Assembly: GCA_963701675.1 (NCBI GenBank)
Contig: OY969623.1
Coordinates: forward strand, 6,882,001 to 6,946,000
DNA length: 64,000 bases
Source of the DNA: G963701675 sp963701675
Lineage (GTDB): Bacteria > Planctomycetota > Planctomycetia > Gemmatales > Gemmataceae
Reading direction: 5' to 3'
Shown here: piece after piece, positions 19,098 through 27,279 of the stretch
How the letters are laid out: the number at the start of each line of letters is the position of its first letter
Numbering within the stretch: position 1 is the stretch's first letter
The notes under the pieces: generated by a model
What the model saw: the letters and a program-made list of their open reading frames with translations, nothing else
Database searches by the model: none
Told to the model about the DNA's origin: nothing
Translations under genes and position numbers: made by a program

Positions 19098-20009
19098 ATG
19101 GTTAGTATCTTCGAATCAAAGCAACTGGCGGATCCCACCGGCAGCCGTGCCCGACTGGAGAAGCTCAAGGCAACTGTTGGAAATTTCGACAAAGTCCCGA
19201 TGATTCCGGAGGCCGCTGCCAAAGCCATGGCAGTGCTCAACAATCCGGAGTGCTTCCTGGGCGATCTTGCGGACGTGATTAAGCAGGATCCAGTGTTGAC
19301 GATGGGTATCCTCAAATTGGCCAATAGCGCCCTTTACCATTCCGGTCAGACCATATCATGCATCGAACCGGCGATCGTCCGGCTTGGTATCCGCGAGTGT
19401 CGTAATCTCATTTTCGCCGTGAGCATGCGCAGCCTCTTCCGGAACATCGGTAAGTCGGTCAAGGAAAAATCCGAGCTGATCTGGAAGCACTCACTGGTTA
19501 CGGCATGCCTCTGTCGGCGTCTGAACGAGTGTTTGCGCCTGGGGTTCAAGGGCGAGGAGTTCTCGTGCGGGCTTTCGCACGACATCGGTAGGCTCCTCTT
19601 CGCGATTACCGTTCCCGACTTATTTGGCGCCGCTGACCCAGTCGATTTTCGAGAGGCGCCCGATCTTCTGTCGCGGGAGCGGGAAATGCTCGGCTCGGAC
19701 CACTGTTTTTTCGGCGCCTGGTTTGCGACTGTCAATCAATTGCCCTCCACGCTAATTGACGTCATTCAGTTTCATCACACGCTTGCCGAGTCAGCGAATA
19801 ATCAAACGCTGGTCGCGCTTGTGGGCGCTGCGGATCACATGGCGAATTACTTGGCGGCGACACCGGAGGCGCCGTACGAGCCTAATGACAACCCTGCTTG
19901 GTTGTTTCTACTCCGCGATACAAACGAGACGGAAAAGGCCCGACTGTCCGCCGCGCTTCCCGCGATCATGGCCGCCGCTGCAGAAGAAGCCGAGAACGTC
20001 AACGCCTAA
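19098..20009 (+). CDS. HDOD domain protein
   Basis: 303 residues from ATG 19098, with 'gcggagg' 7 bp upstream. The HDOD domain covers most of the protein: VPMIPEAAAKAMAVLNNPEC, then LADVIKQDPVLTMGILKLANS, then AIVRLGIRECRNLIFAVSM, and an HD-like CGLSHDIGRLLFAI. HDOD proteins lack the full catalytic HD set and often act in signalling that touches motility. Its place between flgL and motA suggests a motility role, but the partner is unknown. Note the clear D in SHDIGR, so residual metal binding is possible. Confidence 0.85.
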   Translation: MVSIFESKQLADPTGSRARLEKLKATVGNFDKVPMIPEAAAKAMAVLNNPECFLGDLADVIKQDPVLTMGILKLANSALYHSGQTISCIEPAIVRLGIRECRNLIFAVSMRSLFRNIGKSVKEKSELIWKHSLVTACLCRRLNECLRLGFKGEEFSCGLSHDIGRLLFAITVPDLFGAADPVDFREAPDLLSREREMLGSDHCFFGAWFATVNQLPSTLIDVIQFHHTLAESANNQTLVALVGAADHMANYLAATPEAPYEPNDNPAWLFLLRDTNETEKARLSAALPAIMAAAAEEAENVNA

Positions 20010-20035
20010 TACCTCGTCGCGGCGCCGAAGTCTCG

Positions 20036-20061
20036 CAAGAAACTTCACGTTCGTTCGATAA
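20036..20061 (+). promoter_or_regulatory. Candidate sigma-28 promoter of motA
   Basis: CAAG, 14 nt and TTCGATAA, the same CAAG-to-(-10) spacing as the flgM and flagellin sites. The three bases after CAAG are AAA rather than TTT, so the -35 part is weaker. It lies 48 bp before the motA ATG. Confidence 0.55.
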
Positions 20062-20109
20062 TCCTCTGTGCGGTTCGGGACGCGCTCCTTCATTTCGTAG
20101 GTACGACCT

Positions 20110-20970
20110 ATGGCTGTTATCGGTGGTTGCATATTCGTCTTGGTCGCTGTGCTAGTCGGTTTCACGATGGCAGGCGGGCACATCGGCGCATTGATTCACC
20201 TGTCTGAGATTGTGACGATCGGCGGCGCATCTCTCGGCGCACTTATCATCATGTCACCAAAGAAAGTCCTGATGGACTTGATTCGCGGCGTTCTACAGGT
20301 CATCAAAGGGTCTCCCTACAATCGCCTAACGTACGCCGAGCTTTTCGAGATGCTCTACGCCCTTGCCAGAACGGTTCGCAAGGATGGAGTGATTGCGTTG
20401 GAAGCCCATATCACCGACCCGCGCGAAAGCTCGATCTTCCAACGTGCTCCCCGGATTAGCCGGAACCATCACGCCACCGAGTTCATCTGCACGGCCTTGG
20501 CCTTACTGGGTAATGACAAGACAGACCCCGAACAACTGACGACCACTCTGGAAGAAGAGGTCAAGGTCATTGAGCGTGAACACCACGCAGCAATCGCGGT
20601 GCTGAACAAGACCGCCGATGCCTTGCCGGGCTTCGGCATCGTCGCAGCAGTCTTGGGAATCGTCGTTACGATGGGGGCCATCGACGGCCCGGCAAGTGAG
20701 ATCGGCCACAAAGTCGGCGCCGCACTGGTTGGGACATTTCTGGGTATTTTGCTGTCGTACGGTTTCTTCGCGCCGATGGCAGGGCGGATGGAACACCTGG
20801 GCGAGGCGGAGACGATCTTCTTTCGAACTGTTTCCGCCGCAGTTGTGTCGATGAGCAAAGGCGAGAGCCCTCGCGAGGTGGTCACCCGCGCCCGCCGAGC
20901 CGTTGGGACCGATTGTCGTCCCAGCCAGGCCGAACTGACTCGTATCTTCCAGGAAGGCGGCGCCTCATAG
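20110..20970 (+). CDS. motA: Flagellar motor stator protein MotA
   Basis: 286 residues, standard length. The N-terminal membrane segments (GCIFVLVAVLVGFTMAGGHI, then EIVTIGGASLGALIIM) and the second pair (LPGFGIVAAVLGIVVTMGAI, then HKVGAALVGTFLGILLSYGF) are intact. The conserved proline in ALPGFGIVAAVLG and the PRESSIFQ region of the cytoplasmic loop are visible. MotA with MotB forms the ion channel that turns the rotor; the type of ion (proton or sodium) is not determined here. It is followed 56 bp later by the motB-like gene. Confidence 0.95.
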   Translation: MAVIGGCIFVLVAVLVGFTMAGGHIGALIHLSEIVTIGGASLGALIIMSPKKVLMDLIRGVLQVIKGSPYNRLTYAELFEMLYALARTVRKDGVIALEAHITDPRESSIFQRAPRISRNHHATEFICTALALLGNDKTDPEQLTTTLEEEVKVIEREHHAAIAVLNKTADALPGFGIVAAVLGIVVTMGAIDGPASEIGHKVGAALVGTFLGILLSYGFFAPMAGRMEHLGEAETIFFRTVSAAVVSMSKGESPREVVTRARRAVGTDCRPSQAELTRIFQEGGAS

Positions 20971-21026
20971 GACGGCTAGTGCAGCGCCGGCTGGGCTCGC
21001 TTTTTTTGACAGGCGGAGTGTGAATA

Positions 21027-21599
21027 ATGGCGGCGAAAGGTGGCGGCGCTTGGAAGGTGGCTTATGCAGATTTCGTCACCGCGATGATGGCGTTCTTTCT
21101 CGTCATGTGGATCTGCGGCCAAGACCAAAGCCTCAAGCGCGCGGTTTCGCACTATTTCCAGGACCCTTTTAGTGCCTCGAAGGTCGGCGACTCGAAACAA
21201 CCCAACCGAAAAGGATCTTTTTCCGACTACGTGACAACAGGCAGTGTACCTACCGCCGAACACGTCGCCGGAGGACGCGGTAGAAATTCCTTCACCCAAG
21301 ACGAGACCAGCATGGCCACCAAGCTGGTCAACAATTGGATTCAGATGGACGACACCGCCAAAGCCTATTGGCGCGACCAAGCCGAATCTCAACGCCAAGC
21401 CGCACGGCGATCCAAGGATCCTACGGCAACTGTTGAATCGGTCGAAAAAGCGGCGATCGAGCGGCTATCCAAACAACTCCGGGCGGAGTTTATTCGAAGC
21501 ATTCCTGATGTCCCCGCCGGCGTGCATCAGGGCCTGTTGTTCGAAGTGGTCGCGGGGGTGAACTGGACAGAAATAGCAGAAGACCTACTTACGAACTAG
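21027..21599 (+). CDS. motB: MotB-like stator protein, C-terminal part missing
   Basis: 190 residues. The N-terminus is MotB: MAAKGGGAWKVAYADFVTAM followed by MAFFLVMWICGQDQ, with the stator aspartate in YADFVTAMMAFF. After residue ~40 comes a charged linker and a helix. The peptidoglycan-binding OmpA-like domain expected in MotB (~250-300 residues) is not recognisable. The frame ends at 21599, but another frame stays open from about 21577 to 21769 (ending GTDFGQQLATEKNDQS), so a frameshift could hide more of the C-terminus. Even this extra part does not look like a full OmpA domain. See the separate finding. Confidence 0.78.
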   Translation: MAAKGGGAWKVAYADFVTAMMAFFLVMWICGQDQSLKRAVSHYFQDPFSASKVGDSKQPNRKGSFSDYVTTGSVPTAEHVAGGRGRNSFTQDETSMATKLVNNWIQMDDTAKAYWRDQAESQRQAARRSKDPTATVESVEKAAIERLSKQLRAEFIRSIPDVPAGVHQGLLFEVVAGVNWTEIAEDLLTN

Positions 21600-22469
21600 C
21601 AGTTTCATGACATGCTCGGAGCGGGTGGTTGCAAACGTTGCGCCGAATCGGATCGAGCGCGAACGTCTCGATGACTTCTACAACGCCAAGCATTCACTCA
21701 GCGTTGGGCTCAGTGAAGACGGTACTGATTTCGGCCAACAACTGGCGACTGAAAAGAACGACCAATCGTAAGCGACTGTAATTCAAAGACTTCTAATGTG
21801 GGTTGTTCTTTCGACACCCATTTGTCCCGGTTTTGTCCAGGGCCTCAACTGATGTGTTTTCGGATTCGAAACGCAATTAGCGGAGGCGAGCCGTGCGCAA
21901 GTCAGAAAAACCCGGCCCCGCCGTGATTGTCTCGCCACAGATCACAGATGGGACCGGGTATCGTAGAAGACAACCGGAGCTTTCGTTATGGTCCTTAGGG
22001 TGTCAACCGGGACCGCAACTGCCGACGGCTGCCTATGTGGGCACGGCGATGGGGTATCGCTGCAAGACTTGTGCCAGTAGCGGAACGCTGGAGTATCCCC
22101 AAAACCAGCACCCCCAGCCGTCCACTGTGGATCGGCTGGGGGATTACGCGGCCTCATGGAGCAACAGCTGCGTCAAAGCCTAGCAGTGTCGTGAGATAAT
22201 GTGCAAAGTGGATGCCGTAAGGCGCTATTGTCGTGTTACCGCGCCGACTCATGAGTCGATAGTGGCCGGGCGGATGCTTCCTACGACTCACCCTTGTGAT
22301 ACTTCGAAGGCTTGGCAGAGAGGATCACTTAACTCTCAGCCTTTTCCTTCCGTCCCTGCCTGTTGCTTCGCCCGACTTCCGGACCGTTCGGCGTTTCCGT
22401 CGCGGCCGCGGGAAGCCCCGGAATAATGAGAAGGAAACGAGCAGATCGCCTGCGCCAAGGGTATACACG
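21600..22469. other. Long intergenic region between convergent genes
   Basis: About 870 bp between motB and the synthase gene. The first ~170 bp may be the frame-shifted tail of motB (see that gene). Short frames such as 21893-22183 lack any recognisable motif. The only strong structure is the perfect inverted repeat at 22111-22142. Confidence 0.5.
22111..22142. terminator. Perfect 10-bp inverted repeat hairpin
   Basis: CCCCCAGCCG and CGGCTGGGGG flank a 12-nt loop. The arms are perfect complements and GC-rich. It lies between two convergent genes and could act in both directions, but it has no T-tract, so a terminator role is a guess. Confidence 0.45.
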
Positions 22470-23408
22470 CTATTTTACCCACTGCTTCGAGAAGTACCGA
22501 TCCCAGGAATCAGCGAGCACCACCGCTACAGGACCTTTGATGTCCGTGCGTTGAGCTACCCGTAAAGCGGCAACCACAGAAGTTCCCGATGATCCACCCA
22601 CCAGGAGGCCTTCTTCGCACCACAGTCGCTTCGCCATTGCGAAACTCTCCGTGTCCGATACACGTTGAACTTCATCAATCACGCTTAGATCAAATACCTC
22701 GGGAACCACACTTCCGCCTATTCCTTCTACTTGATACGGCGCATCGACGTCCGGCTCCTTGGCCGAGACAAGATGCGCCAGCCGCGATCCAATCGGATCG
22801 GCAAGAACGATACGAATGTCGGAGCGCTGATTTTTGAGGTATCGGGCCACGCCCGTGATGGTTCCTCCGGTGCCAACTCCCGATACGAAAGCGGCGATAT
22901 GACCCGCTGTTTGCGCCCAGATTTCCGGCCCGGTCGTCTCTTCGTGAATGCGGACATTCGCCGGGTTGGCAAATTGGTCCGTGAGAAACCATCCATTCTC
23001 ACTCGCCAAACGACGGGCCGCTGCTTGGAAATTCTGTGGATCATGCGGCGGCGCGTCGGGCGTTATGATGATTCGCGCGCCCAAAGCAGCGAGAGCTACA
23101 CATTTGTCCTGTGACATCTTTTTGGGCATCACGCAGACTAAGCGGTAGCCGCGCACCGCGGCGACCAATGCGAGTCCCATTCCGGTGTTTCCCGCGGTGG
23201 CTTCGACAAGTGTGGCGCCGGGCGTCAGCACGCCGCGTCTTTCAGCGTCGTCCACGATGGCTAATGCGATCCGATCCTTCACGCTGCCGCCGGGATTCAG
23301 ATGCTCGCATTTCGCGAGGATGGGCACCGGAAGATTGTTGCCCACATGATGCAGGCGCACCAGTGGCGTACGACCGATGTGATCAAGGATTGATCGTGTG
23401 GGTGGCAT
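22470..23408 (-). CDS. PLP-dependent cysteine/cystathionine synthase family enzyme
   Basis: 312 residues from the ATG at 23408; an in-frame start at 23504 adds an unlikely N-terminus. This is a fold-type II PLP enzyme. Visible motifs: IGRTPLVRL, then NPGGSVKDRIALAI with the PLP-binding lysine at residue 44, then EATAGNTGMGLALVAAVRGY, the glycine loop SGVGTGGTITGVARYL and GLLVGGSSGTSVVA. The family makes cysteine from O-acetylserine (CysK/CysM) or joins serine and homocysteine (CBS). MPKKMSQDK and the C-terminal IDEVQRVSD are close to the cystathionine beta-synthase-like branch, but it has no CBS regulatory domain. Substrate not assigned. Confidence 0.88.
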   Translation of the reverse strand: MPPTRSILDHIGRTPLVRLHHVGNNLPVPILAKCEHLNPGGSVKDRIALAIVDDAERRGVLTPGATLVEATAGNTGMGLALVAAVRGYRLVCVMPKKMSQDKCVALAALGARIIITPDAPPHDPQNFQAAARRLASENGWFLTDQFANPANVRIHEETTGPEIWAQTAGHIAAFVSGVGTGGTITGVARYLKNQRSDIRIVLADPIGSRLAHLVSAKEPDVDAPYQVEGIGGSVVPEVFDLSVIDEVQRVSDTESFAMAKRLWCEEGLLVGGSSGTSVVAALRVAQRTDIKGPVAVVLADSWDRYFSKQWVK

Positions 23409-23451
23409 CACGCACTGTGCGTTGTGGTCTCCGTGTAGCTTAAACGGCGAT

Positions 23452-26424
23452 TCACTCTTCGAGTCCGTTGGTCCGCTGCTCTGCCAGCAATTCTTGAAAT
23501 CCACTAACGGACTTTAGCGGGCGAAAGGCGGGGTCATTGGCTAACTGACCGACGTCGGTGAAACCACTGCGAATCGCCTGCTGCAGAATCTCGATCGCGT
23601 GTTGGGCATACGAGTCGCGTTCGGCGGAATGATACGCCGGGACGAGCTCGATGCACAAGGCGACATCGCGTGCCACTGTAACAAGTCTGGCCGGTTGTGC
23701 AGGCCAGAGCTTCTGCTGATCCATCGAACTGGCGACCGCCTCAGCCGGTTGTTTGAGTTGCCGGTGCAGGCGGGCCAAGTGTTCGTAATGATTGCTGAGA
23801 TCCTCCCGATACTGGGTTAGCTCCGGGGCCGCGGCCATTGCCTCGCTCTGCAGTCGAATCGCTTCCCGATGGGCCGCGATTGCTTCGTCCGGTTTTCCCA
23901 ACTTGGCAAAGGTAAGCGCGAGACCGTCCCAGGTTGTCCCAAGTCCGCCTTGGCAACGGTGGTCTTTTGAATCGATTTGTAACGCCTTCTCGAACCGCTC
24001 GCGAGATTTCACATACAGGCGCAGGGCGTCGGCTGCATCGCCAATCTCGAACCGAAGGCGGCCCAGATCGCGGTAGCTCTCTGCCACGTCCTTATCGACT
24101 TCTGCCAGGGTGGGCCACAGTCGGGCGATCTTCTCACGCATCTCCAAAGCCTGTTCTTCGAATCGCTGAGCCTCGGTCATCTGCTGCGTCTGGCGTTTGT
24201 GATTACCCAGACTGGCATAGGACTTGGCCAACATGCGCTCAAATTCAGGTACCAGCGGGTTGTCAGCGACCACCCGCTCGGCTACCTCCACGGCTTGCTG
24301 GTAGGCACGGAGGGCTTCCACGGGCTGATTGGTGCTTGCATGAAAGGAGCCAAGCTTCAGGTAGGTGTTGACAAGGAGAGGCGGATAGTCCGGGACACCG
24401 GGATGGGCCCGGACAAGGTGAAGAAACCATTCGCGGCTCTGCTCAAAGGCGTACAGGGCCTTGTCCCTTTCGCCCTTCTTCCGCAGCTCATTGCCGATGT
24501 TGTGCCAAACGGACCCTAGGTTGCGCTCGTACCGGGGCACTCCGGGATGAGTGCGTACAAGTTGTTCGGTGATCTCCTTAGCCCGATAAAAATTGAGAAG
24601 CACCTCGGCCTGCGGACCCGTCTTGCTCTGCATGTGGCCGATGTCGAGATATGTGTCGCCCAACAAAGAGTGATAAGCGGCTTTTCCCGGGTTCGCGTGA
24701 ATGAGTGTTTCAAGTCGCGAACGCACGTCGAGGTGTAAGCCAATGGCCGTCGCGTAATCGCCGATATTCCGATGATAGAGCGCCAGGTCAAAGTAGCTCC
24801 GAGCAAGTTTGGCCTGCCGTTCTTCATCGCCCGGGTCGGCGTCCAGGAGTTTCTGCCGGAGCGAGAGTGCCTCGTGTAAGGCGTTGCGGCAATCGTCAAA
24901 CATTCCAAAGTCTTCGTAGACGTCGGCGACCTTCGCATAGGTGTCGGCCACTTCTTCTTGCATTGCGGGGTCGTCACCGCGCTCACGGAGGAATTCTTGA
25001 TAGTAGCGCAAGGCGGTCTCAAGGAGGTCACTGCGCAGCCCCTGCATTCCAGGCCGGCCGAGAAGCTTGTTCTCGCTGACGTGTCTGAAGTAATCATTCA
25101 CCGCTTGGTGAGCCTTTTGGCGCCGCTCCTCGGCGAGGTCGCGCTGTCGGTCGGCCCGAAGCCATTGCCACGTTGCGACTGCGGAACCCGAAAGGAAGAC
25201 GACGATCAGTGATGCCGCAAGGCCGGCGATGACCGGTTTACGTCTTGTCCAAAGCGCGATGCGTTCGCCCGTGCCTACCGGCCGGGCGCGAACCGGTTCG
25301 GCGTTCAGGAAATGGCGCAGGTCTTCCGCGAGTGCCGCAGCGCTGACGTAACGTCGCTCGGGTTGTTTGTGCAGACACTTCAGACAGATCGTTTCCAGGT
25401 CTCTGGGCACGCTAGGCCGCAAACGGCGAGGCGGCACCGGTTCGGCGAACACAACTTGATGCAGCGTGTCCAACGCCGTCTCCGCTTGAAACGGCGGCCG
25501 GCCCGTGAGTAACTCGTAGAGGATGGCGCCTCGCGCATACACGTCCACGGCCGTGGTCATGGCTTGGGCGCTGCCCCGCGCCTGCTCCGGGGCCATGTAC
25601 TGCGGCGTGCCCACGATGGCGCCGCTCTGCGTCAGGCTCTTGGTGTTACCTTCTAGTAGTTTGGCCAGGCCGAAGTCGGTGATCTTCGGAATAGTTGTCA
25701 GTTGCCAGTTGTCCGTTGTCAGTGGTCTCCGGGCTGCATCTTCTCTAACAACTGACAACTGACAACTGACAACTGACATCAGGATGTTCGCCGGCTTCAG
25801 GTCGCGGTGCAAGACGCCGCGGCTGTGGGCATGCTGAACACCATCGGCGAGGGCGGCGACGAGGGCGGCGGCTTCATCGAAAGGTATCGGATCGCTACGT
25901 TGGCGAAGCCACGAAGCGAGCGTCTCGCCAGGACAGTATGCCGAAGCGATGTAGCAAATCGCGCCAATTTCGCCGGCCTCGTAGACCGATACCACGTTGG
26001 GATGGTCCAATCCGGCGGCGGCTTGGGCTTCTTGGTGAAATCGGATGCGAAGTTCGGGCGTCACCAACGTGTCGGGACGAGGAATCTTCAGCGCTACCTC
26101 GCGGCCGAGCTGCGGATCGTGGGCCAGAAAGACGATGCCGTAGCCTCCCTGCCCAAGTTCCCGACGGATTTCAAAGCGGCCCAAGCGCGTACGTGTCGCC
26201 GACAAATCGGGAGCTGTTTCTTGCGACGGCTCGGTGGTCAGTGTTTCACTATCAGAGGTGGGCCACACGCGGCGCAGCCGTCGAAGGCAGGCTAAATTCT
26301 TCTCGAGACGGATGTGGACGTCGGGTGGTGTCGACGCCGGCGATCCGGCCGCCAACCCGTCGTCGTATGCGGCCAGCCATGTCGCCAGTTCTTCTTCTGT
26401 AAGCTCAAATAGATCAGCTTTCAT
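23452..26424 (-). CDS. Ser/Thr protein kinase with membrane segment and TPR repeats
   Basis: 990 residues from ATG 26424, which overlaps the sigma factor stop (ATGA). Kinase domain at about 83-375: glycine loop GQGGYG (91-96), catalytic lysine in VALKIPR (K113), HRDLKPAN (206-213), DFGLA (250-254) and APEQARG. A 28-residue insert (about 217-244) separates the catalytic loop from DFG; it comes from a repeat element (see repeat feature). One membrane segment at about 397-420 (PVIAGLAASLIVVFLSG...) puts the kinase in the cytoplasm and the TPR-rich C-terminal ~550 residues outside. This layout is a planctomycete hallmark and often pairs with an ECF sigma factor. The kinase may modulate that sigma factor. 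Whether the insert allows activity is open. Confidence 0.92.
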   Translation of the reverse strand: MKADLFELTEEELATWLAAYDDGLAAGSPASTPPDVHIRLEKNLACLRRLRRVWPTSDSETLTTEPSQETAPDLSATRTRLGRFEIRRELGQGGYGIVFLAHDPQLGREVALKIPRPDTLVTPELRIRFHQEAQAAAGLDHPNVVSVYEAGEIGAICYIASAYCPGETLASWLRQRSDPIPFDEAAALVAALADGVQHAHSRGVLHRDLKPANILMSVVSCQLSVVREDAARRPLTTDNWQLTTIPKITDFGLAKLLEGNTKSLTQSGAIVGTPQYMAPEQARGSAQAMTTAVDVYARGAILYELLTGRPPFQAETALDTLHQVVFAEPVPPRRLRPSVPRDLETICLKCLHKQPERRYVSAAALAEDLRHFLNAEPVRARPVGTGERIALWTRRKPVIAGLAASLIVVFLSGSAVATWQWLRADRQRDLAEERRQKAHQAVNDYFRHVSENKLLGRPGMQGLRSDLLETALRYYQEFLRERGDDPAMQEEVADTYAKVADVYEDFGMFDDCRNALHEALSLRQKLLDADPGDEERQAKLARSYFDLALYHRNIGDYATAIGLHLDVRSRLETLIHANPGKAAYHSLLGDTYLDIGHMQSKTGPQAEVLLNFYRAKEITEQLVRTHPGVPRYERNLGSVWHNIGNELRKKGERDKALYAFEQSREWFLHLVRAHPGVPDYPPLLVNTYLKLGSFHASTNQPVEALRAYQQAVEVAERVVADNPLVPEFERMLAKSYASLGNHKRQTQQMTEAQRFEEQALEMREKIARLWPTLAEVDKDVAESYRDLGRLRFEIGDAADALRLYVKSRERFEKALQIDSKDHRCQGGLGTTWDGLALTFAKLGKPDEAIAAHREAIRLQSEAMAAAPELTQYREDLSNHYEHLARLHRQLKQPAEAVASSMDQQKLWPAQPARLVTVARDVALCIELVPAYHSAERDSYAQHAIEILQQAIRSGFTDVGQLANDPAFRPLKSVSGFQELLAEQRTNGLEE
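25694..25778. repeat. Inverted heptamer-repeat element inside kinase gene
   Basis: The right arm (25747-25778) is four copies of a 7-bp unit (CAACTGA) ending in CA. The left arm (25694-25726) holds the inverted, degenerate version (TTGTCAGTTG, CCAGTTGTCC, GTTGTCAG). About 20 bp separate them, so the whole can fold back. It lies in frame in the kinase ORF and codes for residues about 216-244 (SVVSCQLSVVREDA..., ...TTDNWQLTTI). Confidence 0.8.
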
Positions 26425-27029
26425 GGCGGTTTTTCCATCGTCTCTTGCAGGCGCTCGATGGCCCGGAACCACAACTTGCGGACGGCGTTCTCTGTCCGTT
26501 GAAGTCGTTGGGCGATTTCCGCAAACGAAAGCCCATCCTGGTGCCGCAACCGTATTACTTCCTTGTAGTCATCCGGCAGTTGTGCGAGGTCTCGCTCAAG
26601 GCTTTCAGTTTCCTCCTGCGCCATGGCCTGGCCACTCGGCGACGGCGTATCGGCTGCGACCCCGGGGCCATGTCCGCCGGACGGTGTCTCGCGCTCAAGA
26701 GCTACTTCGCGGCCGACCTCGCGCTTATGGGTGCCGCGGTAGCCGCGGGCAAAGTTCGCCACGTTATGTAGCAACATCTGCCGCAGCCACGCTTGCAACT
26801 CGTCGCTGGAGTTTCCCTGGAAGCGAGGGAAGTCGCGCATCGCTTCCATGAAAGTTTCTTGCACGAGGTCCGACGCGCCGCCTTTCGCCCGCAGCGCCGG
26901 GTCGAGCTGGCGATTGGCGATGAGGAGCAGATAAGCGCGATACGCTTCGAGTGCCTGGCCCATCGCCTCGCGCGAGCCTGCACGCGCAGCCGGCAACCAT
27001 TCTGCGACATCTTGCGAATGCTCAGCCAT
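26421..27029 (-). CDS. ECF-type RNA polymerase sigma factor
   Basis: 202 residues. Sigma region 2: LRAKGGASDLVQETFMEAMR, then FPRFQG and LQAWLRQMLLHNVANFARGY. Region 4: LAQLPDDYKEVIRLRHQDGL, SFAEIAQRLQRTENAVRKL and WFRAIERLQETM, a helix-turn-helix. The DLVQETFMEA and PDDYKEVIRLRHQ phrases are typical of planctomycete ECF factors that sit beside kinase genes. It overlaps the kinase by 4 bp. A copy of the 43-nt element also found before three surface-protein genes abuts its start codon. Nearby genes with the element are candidate targets. Confidence 0.92.
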   Translation of the reverse strand: MAEHSQDVAEWLPAARAGSREAMGQALEAYRAYLLLIANRQLDPALRAKGGASDLVQETFMEAMRDFPRFQGNSSDELQAWLRQMLLHNVANFARGYRGTHKREVGREVALERETPSGGHGPGVAADTPSPSGQAMAQEETESLERDLAQLPDDYKEVIRLRHQDGLSFAEIAQRLQRTENAVRKLWFRAIERLQETMEKPP

Positions 27030-27070
27030 CCGCTATTCCACCAAGCCCGAAAAACGCACGAATTAGCCGA
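27028..27070 (-). promoter_or_regulatory. Copy of 43-nt surface-gene element at sigma factor start
   Basis: Read on the minus strand: TCGGCTAATTC, then TTTTTCGGGCTTGGTG, then TAG. With one single-base gap it aligns with the three plus-strand copies and keeps the blocks CGGCTAA, TTTCGGGCTT and GTG-N3-TAG. Its end touches the sigma factor ATG, unlike the other copies, which lie ~50 bp upstream of their starts. Confidence 0.55.
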
Positions 27071-27188
27071 GGGGTAACGCCTTGCAATATAACTCCGCCG
27101 CACGGCGCGGTCAACAAGCGCATGTCAAACGAGGAGTTATGACGGATTGCATGAAACGGAAGCCTTTGTCCAGAGAACCGGAATCTCT

Positions 27189-27231
27189 GCGGCTAATTCT
27201 GACTCCGTTTGGTGCTTAGTGCGGTAGGGAC
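27189..27231 (+). promoter_or_regulatory. 43-nt shared upstream element, copy 1
   Basis: GCGGCTAATTC, then GTTTGGTGCTTAGTG, then GTAGGGAC. Exactly 43 nt, the same length as the copies at 29046 and 31268, ending 48 bp before the HAF/Calx-beta gene. Conserved core: GCGGCTAA-N10-CGTTT-N4-GCTTAGTG-N2-GTAG-N-GAC. Likely a promoter or operator. Confidence 0.62.
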
Positions 27232-27279
27232 GCGCTAACATCGAGCGCGGACCGCGCCGGGCAACGAAAGGAATAAACC

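Noticed and set aside
21893..22183. Small ORF of 96 residues in the region after motB
   Set aside because: Starts at GTG without a ribosome-binding site and has no family motif; the hairpin lies within it.
25747..25778. CRISPR-like array from repeated CAACTGA units
   Set aside because: Units are 7 bp with no spacers; it is a short tandem repeat with an inverted partner.
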